Positions 11,784-21,942 of a stretch of DNA of 64,000 nucleotides are shown piece after piece; position 1 is the stretch's first letter, and each line of letters begins with the position of its first letter. The stretch comes from Staphylotrichum longicolle (lineage: Eukaryota > Ascomycota > Sordariomycetes > Sordariales > Chaetomiaceae). The stretch covers positions 12,177,243 to 12,241,242 of the forward strand of contig JAHCVI010000001.1 in NCBI GenBank assembly GCA_019096155.1, given 5' to 3'. The notes under the pieces are model-generated. The model ran no database searches. It was given only the letters and a program-made list of their open reading frames with translations, and was not told the DNA's origin. A program made the position numbers and the translations under genes.

Positions 11784-14700
11784 TTAATGCGCTGCCTGGC
11801 TAGACGTAGGCAATGTCGCAGGTATATCCTCCATGTCGTCCATATCACTGCTGATCACACTCCAGGATTTCCCGTTGAACGTGTTGGGCGGACGGTCTGC
11901 GCGGACTTTCCCCGTCCTGCCGTATACCTTGGAGTTTTTCGACGTCTTCTGTTTCTTTGACAAGGGACTGTCGGCATTCTCGCCGCCGGTCAAAGACCCA
12001 CGACGCAGCCGCTTCGATACCTTGGCACTTGCTGAGTCGGCTGCGGGAGCAGCGATGTCCTGCTCCTGTCCCTTGGCGTTCGAGTCTTCGCCAATGCTCT
12101 CTCTTCTCTCGCGTCTCTTTGACCGAGCAGCGTGAGCTTCCACGCTGGGCGACAGGGGCTGCGCTCCAATCTCGACATCGGGACTCGAGTCCCTTTCAAC
12201 TGGGCGCCGCCTCTTTTTGGTGGACAGGCTGCGGGACTTTGTGGGGGATTGTGGGTCTTCCAACTCGGCATCCTCGTCTGCGGACTTTGCGGACTCGTTG
12301 GCGGTATCGGGGACTGCCGCGTTGCTCTCCGTTTTGCCTCGTAGTTTGCCTCGTTTCTCCCGCAACTTTTTCGATGTTGACTTGCTGCCTTTGGCTGGCG
12401 CAGGTGCCTCTTCTGTCTCCTTGTGGGACTCCACCCCGTTTGTTGTCTGATTGCGTGGTGATGATGCAGCTGTGTCCACTGATGAAGACCTGGCGGCCGC
12501 TTTGCTTTTCTTTGCGCGTTTGCGAATCGATGGGGCGGTCTCGTCAAGGAGGTCGTCCTCGGCGTTTCCCATTTCCACATCTCCATTGGCCCTGAAATTG
12601 CCTTCACTCTCATACATATCGCAGAGATACTGGGCACAATCGCGGGTGGTCTTCCACTCCCAATCAGGCACAGCCTTGCGCAACCGTCCCCAGGTAACCA
12701 CGAGGGTCTGCCGCTCGTACCTGTCGCCGAAGGTGCCACTGACGATCTGTTTCCAGTTGATTTTGGCATCTGTCCCAACTCGTGAGTCGCGAACCGTGCG
12801 CATCAAGATGTACTTGTCCTCCGCGGTCAACTTTCGCAACTCCCTGCGTGCCTTCTCTAGCCGCCATGAGGATCCAGGAGGGAGCACCGTGGGGACCTTA
12901 TCGGCCAGGGGCTCAGCCGCACGCATCCTCTTCCACTTCTCCATGCACTGCAGCCGAGATCGGGTGCGCCCCATTGCGTCGCTGATATGAAGCCAGTTGA
13001 TGAGATCCTCGGGAGACTTGTTGCTGTTCTCACTCAATCCTTCTCGTATCTGTTCAATGGAGCTTTCCACCAAGTCGCGGAACTGCTTTTTTTCGCCCTC
13101 AGACCACGCATCGGTCTTCACGTTGTCCCGGCAAATCAGGTAGTTCCTCCACCGGTCACGTACGTCCTTTTGGTGACGGTTGATCAAGCCTGCGATAAAG
13201 CTCCACTTCTTGCCGTGCTTCTCGACCAGATCCGCCAACTCATCATCCTGTTCTTGCGTCCAGGTACCACGCCCCGCAAAGTTGTGGAAGCGTTGCCTAC
13301 ACCAGCCGATCAGCTTCCTCCGGGGGCGAGATGGGCAGGCGTCTTGGATCGATGCCCAAAGTTGGCGGTTCACCGCCTGCGTGCTCGTCTGGGGATTGTC
13401 ATGAATAACTCTGATAAGCTCTTCTTGCGTCAGACCCTCATCTTCCCGGAATCGGTCGACCGCTCTGATGATCTGATTTTGCTCAGTCCTTGAAAGTTGG
13501 CCGGATCGGTACTGTGACCCCCCAGCGGGAATCTGGCCATCCGACAGCTCGGCAGCTGAATCTTCAGTCGGCTGTTTAGGGGCCTTTTTCCGCTCCTTCC
13601 TTGGTGCCACGGCTGAAGGTCCGGCCAGTACCTGGGCCGTTGGTTGAGCTGTCTTCGGCCGACGCGACCGAGAGGGCGATACGACGTCATCGAGGGGGAG
13701 CGCGGCAAACGCATGCGCGTTTTCCTCTTCCTGGCGAGGGAGGAATGGTTTCTTTGCCTTCCTCTTGACACTCCGGGTAAGCCCGGAAGGCTTAGGAGAA
13801 GGTTCAAGAGAGGTGGAGGCGAGGTTGGCGTGGCGCTGCACAGGATTGGGCGCCTCTTTGTTAGTGTCCGCCTCTTCATGACTGTCAGCCTCTGCACGAT
13901 TGTCCGCCTCTTCATGACTGTCCGCCTCTTCGTGATCGTCCGCCTCTTCATGATTGTCCGCCTCTTCGTCATCCCTTCTTGGAAGAGCTAGCTGCGGAGA
14001 TGTCGCGTCATTCCGGCGGTCTGGTTCGTCATTTGCGCTGAACAGGTTGTCGACCTCATCCAGGTCAGGCCCGTCATGGGTGCCAATTGGCGCCTGGGCG
14101 TCTCGCGCATGCTCCGCTGTGAGGGGTATCGACATATCCGATGCTGCCGGTAGGCCATGCGGTGCTGATTGAACCGACATGCTATCGTCGTCGGCGACGC
14201 TTCCTCCACCACCATCCATCGAAGAATGGTGACTGGTTTCAAGGCGGGGCAGGCCATCGGGGAGATCCCTGCCTGGGCTAGCATTCCGGCCCGACGTGAC
14301 CTGCGCATCAGGGTCCGCGTGCCCGGAATCTGAGAGAGCGCGCTGGGAGTCGGCGACGAGTAGTTCTGAGAACGCAGGCCTAATTTGCGGGTTGTCGCCA
14401 TGGAACGCGCTTGGTTGTGACTGTGTGATTATCAAGGGATCAGCTGCATCCGCAGGTTCGGCTTTGATATCGTCCTCAGAGAGAACGTCGCCGTTGGTAT
14501 GTTCGGGCGCTGGTTGTTGAGGGTGTTCGTCCGAGGGTCCTGTCCTTAGCCCGTGGTCGGACCCCACGCTGGATCGCCGAGGCGTTTTCCGCTTTTTGCG
14601 CGCTCTGGAGTCGCTGTCTCGCCGACCGCGCTTCCCGAGGGGCTGCGCGCTTGGAGGGGCCTCATCGTCCAAGTCAAACGTCGACGGGTCAGCAACGGCT

Positions 14701-15464
14701 GTGAAGTCCTCTGGGACAGGCCCCCGGACAGCCTCCTTGCCTTTTCCCTTGCCCTTCCTGCTCGGGCCGGCCTGTTTCGGCGATTCTTCTTGCGATGGCA
14801 ATTGATTCTCCAAAATGATTGCCGTTTCAGACTCTTCGAGCGGGAGTTGTGTGTTGGGTAGAAGTAATGGTGAAGGTGCTTCAGAGCGACGGCGGTGCTT
14901 CTTGAAGTCCTCAAACGTGATGATCGGCTCGGGATGTTTCGTCTTGGTCCTCTTCTTCGAGGAACGAGCCTTCTTCCTCTCTGATCGCTCGGGTTGGGTG
15001 GCAGAGTGGGCAAACGCCTCCGGAGACTGATCTCGGTGGACAGGCCGGCTCGGCTGGGTGGCGTTCAATGGCCGACTCTCGGGTGATGTTGAGCGGGATC
15101 TGTCGCGATTTTGGTCAGGTGAAAGACCATCGGACCGTCGTCGGCGTCGATGCCAGGCAAGCGAACCAGGCGCGCCCGGAGAACCTGGTCCGTTGAATGC
15201 GGTTGAGAGGGTAGCAGGCATGGTTGATGGTAGCGACGGTAAATCGTCAGCGCCGCCGTCTGAATGCGGATCGTCGCGCGGAAGTGGAGAGAGCGATCGC
15301 GACCTGCCCTCTTGGACCTCAGGCCTGCTGGATTCATTACCCATGTTGCATTTTCCTAAGGAGTACGCAGCCGGGCTTAGAAAAGAAGGGGTCTGATACA
15401 GCCCATGTAGGTCGACATGGGACTTGAGTCGTTCGGATAGCAGCAGGTTCGGTGGTCGGGACAA
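11784..15464 (-). CDS. reb1: Reb1/TTF1-like Myb-domain DNA-binding protein
   Basis: One long uninterrupted minus-strand frame of 1226 codons. The second in-frame Met at 15344 (MGNESSRPEVQ, residue 41) may be the true start. Three Myb/SANT-like repeats are visible. The first spans about residues 730-775 (GRGTWTQEQDDELADLVEKH .. RDRWRNYL). The second spans about 784-841 (WSEGEKKQFRDLV .. CMEKWKRM). The third spans about 878-933 (LTAEDKYILMRTVRD .. WGRLRKAV). This arrangement is typical of Reb1/TTF1 proteins, which bind rDNA terminators and Pol II promoters and act in RNA polymerase I termination and replication-fork blocking. Both flanks are long, acidic or basic and disordered. A hexapeptide EEAD-x-H repeat lies near residues 497-537. 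The C-terminal tail is rich in Lys/Arg nuclear-signal clusters. The assignment to Reb1 rather than another Myb regulator is likely, not proven. Confidence 0.8.
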   Translation of the reverse strand: MSRPPNLLLSERLKSHVDLHGLYQTPSFLSPAAYSLGKCNMGNESSRPEVQEGRSRSLSPLPRDDPHSDGGADDLPSLPSTMPATLSTAFNGPGSPGAPGSLAWHRRRRRSDGLSPDQNRDRSRSTSPESRPLNATQPSRPVHRDQSPEAFAHSATQPERSERKKARSSKKRTKTKHPEPIITFEDFKKHRRRSEAPSPLLLPNTQLPLEESETAIILENQLPSQEESPKQAGPSRKGKGKGKEAVRGPVPEDFTAVADPSTFDLDDEAPPSAQPLGKRGRRDSDSRARKKRKTPRRSSVGSDHGLRTGPSDEHPQQPAPEHTNGDVLSEDDIKAEPADAADPLIITQSQPSAFHGDNPQIRPAFSELLVADSQRALSDSGHADPDAQVTSGRNASPGRDLPDGLPRLETSHHSSMDGGGGSVADDDSMSVQSAPHGLPAASDMSIPLTAEHARDAQAPIGTHDGPDLDEVDNLFSANDEPDRRNDATSPQLALPRRDDEEADNHEEADDHEEADSHEEADNRAEADSHEEADTNKEAPNPVQRHANLASTSLEPSPKPSGLTRSVKRKAKKPFLPRQEEENAHAFAALPLDDVVSPSRSRRPKTAQPTAQVLAGPSAVAPRKERKKAPKQPTEDSAAELSDGQIPAGGSQYRSGQLSRTEQNQIIRAVDRFREDEGLTQEELIRVIHDNPQTSTQAVNRQLWASIQDACPSRPRRKLIGWCRQRFHNFAGRGTWTQEQDDELADLVEKHGKKWSFIAGLINRHQKDVRDRWRNYLICRDNVKTDAWSEGEKKQFRDLVESSIEQIREGLSENSNKSPEDLINWLHISDAMGRTRSRLQCMEKWKRMRAAEPLADKVPTVLPPGSSWRLEKARRELRKLTAEDKYILMRTVRDSRVGTDAKINWKQIVSGTFGDRYERQTLVVTWGRLRKAVPDWEWKTTRDCAQYLCDMYESEGNFRANGDVEMGNAEDDLLDETAPSIRKRAKKSKAAARSSSVDTAASSPRNQTTNGVESHKETEEAPAPAKGSKSTSKKLREKRGKLRGKTESNAAVPDTANESAKSADEDAELEDPQSPTKSRSLSTKKRRRPVERDSSPDVEIGAQPLSPSVEAHAARSKRRERRESIGEDSNAKGQEQDIAAPAADSASAKVSKRLRRGSLTGGENADSPLSKKQKTSKNSKVYGRTGKVRADRPPNTFNGKSWSVISSDMDDMEDIPATLPTSSQAAH
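13857..13972 (-). repeat. 18-bp coding tandem repeat (EEAD-x-H)
   Basis: Six imperfect copies of an 18-nt unit inside the Reb1-like gene encode the hexapeptide Glu-Glu-Ala-Asp-(Asn/Asp/Ser)-His, ending in a degenerate copy. The unit is strongly acidic. Copies differ mostly at the fifth residue and at synonymous positions. Confidence 0.8.
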
Positions 15465-16004
15465 ACGAAGCGGCGCCGAGTGGAGTGACTGGTGAGGGAC
15501 GCGAACTTTTGGCGTTTTTTTTCCCGTTGGAGTTGACGCGTTGAAGGTGGAAAGTGCAGGAGTGTGGGGTAACTAAATGAAGATCCCCACATCTGCGCCA
15601 ACTCACCTAATCCCCTTTCGGCATGGCATTCGATCCTATTGACGAGGAATCCAAACCAAGCACCAGACAACTTTCAGCCATTGTGCATTGCATCACTCAG
15701 GTTGCCATTCAGTCAAGAGAGGCACATCGGACCGCGCGAGATTCTCCATTCAACTACTTGGTAGATCCATGCTCTTAATCATGGAGGTAGTTCCAGATAC
15801 CCACTGGTTTCTACGGGTCCTGTTGCATCGCTTGACGTCCAAAAATTCTCCGTCCCTCCTCCGCCTCTGATCGAGGAAAATAACCTTTCGGGCCAGCATG
15901 CATCAGACTGGCAAATGAGACGAGATAAAGGTGCTCGGAAGATGCCTACTTTCCACAACCCCCCGATGAAATATTAAAAGGTTGCCGTGGCAAACGAATC
16001 CCGA
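15465..16004. other. Promoter/leader of the Reb1-like gene
   Basis: Lies between two same-strand genes. No other feature was seen. Confidence 0.4.
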
Positions 16005-17495
16005 TCAGACGCCGCCCTTGTTGCTGCTCCTGCCCGAAGAGCCCGACGTGCGTTTTCCAGCAGAAGCTGAGGGCTCGTCTGCTTGGCTTTCCGTTTGTCG
16101 CTGGAACACACTGGATTTTCTCGCCCGCAGCTTGGCAAAGCTGAGGACTCTCTTTACCCGCTTGAGCCTGGACTCCTCCGGCGAGCTATCGGGGCTCCAG
16201 CGTGACGTCGGCGCCGTCTCGTCGTCGGGAACTGGCGTCACAGGCCTTGATGCGGTGGCTCCTAGGCCTGACGATGAGCTGGCTCTGCTCGGCCGGGGGG
16301 GCCCTTCACTGCTCCCACCTGCACGCTGGTCCTGAGGCGGATGCTGCAGAAACTCGGGCGGGTGCTGCAGGAAGCTTGGGGGGTTTTGCAAGAAGCTGGG
16401 AAGCGGATGTGGTAACACGGCAACCGGTAGTTTGGGCCAGGGTTCAGTCAACCCGGCAGATTGCTGGCGTCGGAGGTTGTGGCCGCTATCGCGGTTCCGG
16501 AGTATCGAAGTTGATGCTGCTCTTCCAGCCCCAGATGGCACCGGAGCCGGCCGCTCAACCGCTGCCTGTGAGGTCGGCGTCGACACATCCCGTGCCCGCG
16601 GTACTACCGCATTCTGCTGAACCGCTTTGCCTCTTGCACGACTGGGAGCCGGCTGTTCGGCCGTGGCGCGTGATGTAGGCATGAATGCTTTCTGTGCCTG
16701 CTGGGTAGTGGCAGCGTGGAGTTGCTGCCGAGACGCTGTCGGGGTGATGGTTCGGTCTGAATCCAAGTCGATATCGCGGTCAAATTCGGTTTGTTCGGGC
16801 AACTCTTGCAGTCGGCGTGACCGTGCTGTGCTGTCGGGCACGGCCAGAGTTTGTTTATGTCCCTCATCATGACGTCTGCCTCCTGCAGGTTGATGCGGGA
16901 GTGTAGGCAAGGGCCTATTTGGCGGAGGATGTGAGGGCGCAGGGTATGAAGGGTCAGCCCACAAAGGAAGAGGGTGTGATGGCGTCCATCTGGCGTTCAA
17001 GTGGGTTCTAAGCGGTGCCACAATGGATGCCGCGGCTGTATGATCGGCCACTTCCTCTTCTTCTTCCAATTCCTCCGACCATGCTTCTTCAACCAGCTCA
17101 TCTATCAAGCGGAGAAGGTCGTGTGTACTTGTTCCCAAATCGTCGCAGTCACGTTCGAGTGTCTCAGGCTGCCGTGCTTGGCCGCGTGCAGTACTGCTCG
17201 CTGCGAATATCGAGGAATTGCCGGACGGTCGGTCCCCAGCCACGGGTCTAGCAGTCACAGGGACTGGAATGTTTGACGATGTAGTTCCTCTCTCGCGCCG
17301 TCTCAAATTTAAGGCTCGGAAGTCGCCGGCCGAGGCTCCAACTCTTGGGAACGCGCTAGGAACATCGTGGGTGACACCGTAGAGGTGTGCGACCTGCCAC
17401 AACTGCAGTTCGAGCCCATCGAATGAGATTCTGGTATAAGGGTTAGCTAGCTCTTCCGGCGTGAGCGCCGGCAGCCTCTGAGCTGCTCCAGTCAT
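16005..17495 (-). CDS. Disordered hypothetical protein
   Basis: A single minus-strand frame of 496 residues starts at MTGAAQRLPALTPEELANPY. The first ~55 residues look folded (FDGLELQLWQVAHLYGVTHD). An acidic Glu-rich run lies near residues 140-150, followed by Pro-rich and Gln-rich low complexity. Around residues 385-410 there are three short direct repeats of the type (S/E)FLQ-(N/H)-PP. The C terminus is basic and Ser-rich (RLKRVKRVLSFAKLRARKSS). No enzyme motif is visible. Because the ORF is long, but disordered and GC-rich, some risk remains that the true gene has introns or a different start. Family not recognised. Confidence 0.6.
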   Translation of the reverse strand: MTGAAQRLPALTPEELANPYTRISFDGLELQLWQVAHLYGVTHDVPSAFPRVGASAGDFRALNLRRRERGTTSSNIPVPVTARPVAGDRPSGNSSIFAASSTARGQARQPETLERDCDDLGTSTHDLLRLIDELVEEAWSEELEEEEEVADHTAAASIVAPLRTHLNARWTPSHPLPLWADPSYPAPSHPPPNRPLPTLPHQPAGGRRHDEGHKQTLAVPDSTARSRRLQELPEQTEFDRDIDLDSDRTITPTASRQQLHAATTQQAQKAFMPTSRATAEQPAPSRARGKAVQQNAVVPRARDVSTPTSQAAVERPAPVPSGAGRAASTSILRNRDSGHNLRRQQSAGLTEPWPKLPVAVLPHPLPSFLQNPPSFLQHPPEFLQHPPQDQRAGGSSEGPPRPSRASSSSGLGATASRPVTPVPDDETAPTSRWSPDSSPEESRLKRVKRVLSFAKLRARKSSVFQRQTESQADEPSASAGKRTSGSSGRSSNKGGV

Positions 17496-19188
17496 TGTTC
17501 TCTAAACAGATCATTTAATTTAGTATAGTTTCGGCGCACATTGAGCGATTCATCACTCCGTACGTTTTGGAAGGCGGATGGAGTTTTGTCTTCTGTGCTG
17601 CGAAAGGAACAGATAACCCACCAACTCAAGGGAGATAGAGTTAAAAGAGCATGCTTAGAGGAACCATCAGGCCTTCCCTTTGTCGTCAGCGTGAACTCGG
17701 AGCGAGTTGGTCGGTCGGGAGTTGGTCAGTCGGGGTCGGTCGCTGAATCGCTCGGTCAAAAGTGGTGGTGGGTTGGAGGGAGTGACCTTGGAATTGCCCA
17801 CCCTAGGATTGGCTTCTGTTGTCACGAGGGTTGTGTGCATGGGATCTTTCAGAAGTTTCGATAAGGATTCAATCGGCCGAGATCAGATGTGACTTGACCT
17901 TTCAGGTGGCCGAAATGGCAACGCGAGAAACGCCATGGTACTCGTTCAAGAGAGCACAGTGCGGCAGTGGGTGTTTAGCTCCCGCTGACTCCAAGTCCAC
18001 AGAACAGGCAAGCACGCGGTTGGGACGATAGTTTGGCCCAAGAACAGTTTCAGCCACCGAGGAAATGGGTTCTGTGGACATGTTTGTTTGTGTGTGTTTT
18101 TGTTCAATGAGGAGCCAGACACAGGCGGTGTGGTTCCCAGATTCGATAAGTTGAAGAGCGCAACCTGCTGCCCACGGCCAATTTTCTTTACGATGCCGCC
18201 GGTACACGCGCCCCGGAGGAGTTGGGAGATTTTCTCTCTTACAATCTACCACGAAACCTGAGGAAAGGTGTCAGACAGGCAGGGTGGCAACGACAAGGTG
18301 CCAGCAAGTCTGGGACTGCGTTCATCGTTCCTGGTGACGAGAAGGCGATACTTGACGAGACGAAAACCTGTGCCGCAAAAATGCCAATTTCAAAGTATCC
18401 AGAGAAGTTTGTAACATCTGGTTGACACCTGTGGAATACACGCCGGTGTGAGGCGTCAAATCGTCGAGTTTTGTTTCCCAAGACTTGTGTGTCCTTGGGA
18501 AGTGGTCAAATGTTGGCGAAGGAAATAATTCCTCCTTCTTGGGCATCAAGACACACTACGCCTACAGATCTATCGGAACCGAAACTTCGTGGCATTCAAC
18601 AAAGACTTGATCCTACCCAAATCTCTAGGGACATCACTCTGATCATGTTGACTCGAGTTGTTGACCATTGATGGATAAAATGGCATAGCCTGGTCCAGTC
18701 CTTCCAATAGAAACCTAGCATTTCTATGATTAGCCATCTTTTTTTTTGTCTCCTGCACTGTTGATGGTTCAATCCAACGCCGTCATGATAGCTGGGTTTG
18801 TTTGTGTTCACGCTTCAGAAGTTCAGGGGCTCAGGGGCATCTTGTCTGTCGTTGTTGTTGAGAAGACGACAGCTGGTCGTCAGCTGGCAGAGTTTCGGGG
18901 CTGGGCAGCGGGGACGCCTGTTTCGCCAAGACAGCGCTGTGCCAGGGCTTTCAGCTGTCATGATCCGCGCTATTCCTGGAACTGCCTTGGAACCAACGAC
19001 ACCGCTTCTCACAAACACCTCGACCTCATCTCCGCGGCGCAATACAAGCCCTTTCACTCGCTCTGTCTCCTTCTTCACTTCTTGCCCTTCCTTTGCATCG
19101 CTCGCTTGAATATTTGTATTCTGTATATTTGCAGCCGGGAATTGCCTTTTTTAGCTCACAGTTTCTCTTTCCTGGGTCAATTGCCGTT
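17496..19188. other. 1.7-kb divergent intergenic region
   Basis: No convincing coding exon. It holds the divergent promoters of the 16005 gene and the AAA gene, a poly-T run near 18738 and a pyrimidine-rich stretch at 19040-19110 before the AAA start. Confidence 0.45.
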
Positions 19189-21097
19189 ATGTTTCTAGCA
19201 AGGGTCGGGACTCGCTCTGTGCTGAGGCCTGCGAGGCCTCATCGCCTTGGTCTTCAGCGAGACACGCGTGTTCCGTGTATGGGTTCATGGTGCCAAAGAT
19301 CATACTCAAGTGAACCTCTCCGGCCACCAGGTATGTGTGGATTCGTTTCCCGTTCACTCACTGCCCTTGTTCGTCAGTCTTGTCGGTTGTGGGTGGCGCA
19401 TCCGGTCAACCCGTTACACCCCTGAGAATCTCACTTGTGCAGAGTCCGAATAGTTACACCAATGCTAACACATACCCAGAGACCGCGACGCCAACCGCGA
19501 AGATTGCTGAGCCAGACTCGAGCCCCCCGCCACCACCACCAGAGCAAGATGCTGGTCCTTCGCTCTTCTCCAAGATGGTGGAGTCGGCGGCCACCTCATT
19601 CGCCTCCATCCTTGTCCTTGGTGCTGGGTTTGGCATTGCGGCTTATGCTTACCACAAGTCGTACAAGTACATGGTGCTCCAGAAGATGGCCAACGCTTTC
19701 GAACCCGGCGACCCCGTCCTTGAGCTTGCGGCGATAGGAAAAGATCTGCCGCTCGCCAAGACCGCGGCAGCGACCCACTGGGTCGAGAGGCCTGAGCAGC
19801 CCATTGTCGACGCCATTGTTGCCGGCATCGACAGAGGCCATTACCATCTGTTCATTGGCGAGAAAGGGACTGGGAAGAGCAGCATGTTGTTGGAGGCGAT
19901 GCGCAAGATCGACGGTGACGGGGTGGCCATGTTCGAGGCCCATGCCGACCTCGAGATCTTCAGGATCCGGCTGGGGAAGGCCCTCGACTACGAGTTCCAC
20001 GAAGACTACATTGGAGGATACTTCAGCGAGCGCGGCCCGCGCGACACCACCGCACTTCTTGATATTGAGCGCGCCCTCAACAAGCTAGAGAAGGTAGCGC
20101 TTCGGAGACGAGCCAAGGTTGGAAGGCCGCTCGTCATCATCATCAACCAGATGCATCTGATTCGGGATGACGAGGATGGAAAGGACTTAATTGAGCTGCT
20201 TCAGCAGCGCGCGGAGCAATGGGCGGCTGCGAACTTGGTGACCATGGTCTTCAACAGCGACGACTATTGGGTTTACGAAAGGCTGAAGCAGTTGGCGACG
20301 CGCATGGAGGTCCTCACCGTTGTTGATCTGCCCAAGGCGCAAGCGACGGCTGCACTCAAGAACTACCGGCAACGATACTTTAGCGAGGTCCCGCCATCGG
20401 AGCTGCTGGAGCAGATCTACGACCGCGTCGGCGGCCGGCTGAACTTCTTGAACCGGGTCGCAAAAAGTCAGGATATGCTCTCGGCATGCGACAAGATCAA
20501 AGAGGTGGAGAAGACATGGTTCCTCAACCAATGTTGGATTCTTGGGGAGGAGATGGACGACGATGTGATGGATCAACAAAAGTGGGCGGTGAGTTGACGA
20601 TTGCCTTGACTTCCTACGACCGTCTTGCTCATTACTCTTGCTTTTACCAGGCGGCCGCAGTTGTTTTAGCTACTGCCCTCGTTGACAAGGAGAAGGAGAT
20701 GGAGACAACATATGACCCAATGACCGGCCACGTTCTCCCGTCGTACCCGCTGCACAAGGCCCAGGAGATCATGACACGAGCCGATTTTGTCCGCGCCCTC
20801 GACCGGTTGAACCTGTTTAGCATCACCAGCGACGCCCAAGTTCGCGCGAGCTCCGTGCCGATGCACCTTGCCTTCCAAGAGATAGTGGCGCTACCAGGCT
20901 TCCGGGAGCACCTCCAAGGCACCATCGACCGCATCGCCGCCATCGAAAGCCTTGGCCGCACTCGGGAATTGGTCGCGAAGGACCTGGTTCTTGGTGGGAA
21001 GTATGAGATAAGAAAGGTACCTGGGGGCATCGACGTGACGTTGCAGGAGAAGGAGGATGAAGACGACGAAGGAAAGGACCGCGACGGCAAGGATTAA
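19189..21097 (+). CDS. Mitochondrial AAA+ protein with C-terminal winged-helix-like region
   Basis: Three exons, 19189-19330, 19480-20588 and 20651-21097, make 1698 nt and 565 residues. Intron 1 ends at CATACCCAG just after a perfect TGCTAAC branch site; an earlier CAG at 19442 would break the frame. The N terminus (MFLARVGTRSVLRPARPHRL) is Arg-rich without acidic residues, as in mitochondrial presequences. A Pro-rich linker and one membrane segment (about residues 87-105) follow. The ATPase has a Walker A GEKGTGKSS near residue 173. The Walker B strand near 264 reads LVIIINQMHL, with Asn-Gln where Asp-Glu is expected. Fungal relatives are described as Orc1-like AAA proteins with a C-terminal winged helix. 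Function is unknown; an inner-membrane quality-control or nucleoid role is inference. Confidence 0.85.
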
Positions 21098-21942
21098 GTG
21101 GGTACTCTACTGGTGGATGTTTCAGGCGTGAGAAGGAGACGCTTCGAAGGTTTCTTCAAATCTTGTACATCTGTGTACGATACTATGACTTGGAGATGAC
21201 CGTCGGGCAGGGCAGTGCAAGTGGTAACGGCGTCATGGGGCTGTTGTTCGAGATACCAATGGAGGAGACAGGCAGTGCGGGCTAGGGAATAGTCGTGGGA
21301 AGTAGCATTGACGCAAACACCCAAAGAGTTGTATAATATCTTGCACATACATGCAGAGCCTAGTCCCATAAACCATTAAGCACCGAGAAGAAGGAGCCCA
21401 AGACGCCGCAATATGCCAACAAGGCCTTGCCCCAGATACCTCCATAACATCTCCCTCTTCCGTGATTCCAGTGCCATCCGTCATGTTTAACCTCACGTTC
21501 TCTTGGCCCCTCGCGATTCGAGCCTCGCTCGTTGCAGAGTATAATTTTCTGCTGCTATTCCCATGTCCCAGCCCGATTTCTCGCGCCCCCTCTCCAATCT
21601 TCCAAAACTTCAAATTCGCCTGGATTTCAACGCCTAAGAGGGTCACCCCGCAGTACGACCGATTATCCAATCCCAGAAAGAGAGAGATAAAAAAAGAGGG
21701 AATCCGTTCCTGTCCCGTAGTTCCCAAATGATTACAGCAACCAGAAGAGACAGTGAGAAGGTGACAGCTAGCAAAGCTGTCTTGATTACAAGTACAACAC
21801 GCCAAAAAGTGTTGCGTTGACGTTTTGGAGCGACCGTGATAACGGAAAAGACAATGATGGTCGGGGACAATGTCCCCCCAAAAAGAGACCCCAGTGAATA
21901 TGAGTTGGGGAGTGTGCGTCCATTATGCAGGAAGACTCGCCG
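21098..21942. other. Convergent intergenic region
   Basis: 3' flanks of the AAA gene (+) and the Zn2Cys6 gene (-). No RNA gene was recognised. Confidence 0.4.

Noticed and set aside
19331..19442. Earlier acceptor (GTGCAG at 19442) for intron 1 of the AAA gene
   Set aside because: It gives an immediate in-frame stop; the CCCAG at 19479 follows a perfect branch site and keeps the frame.
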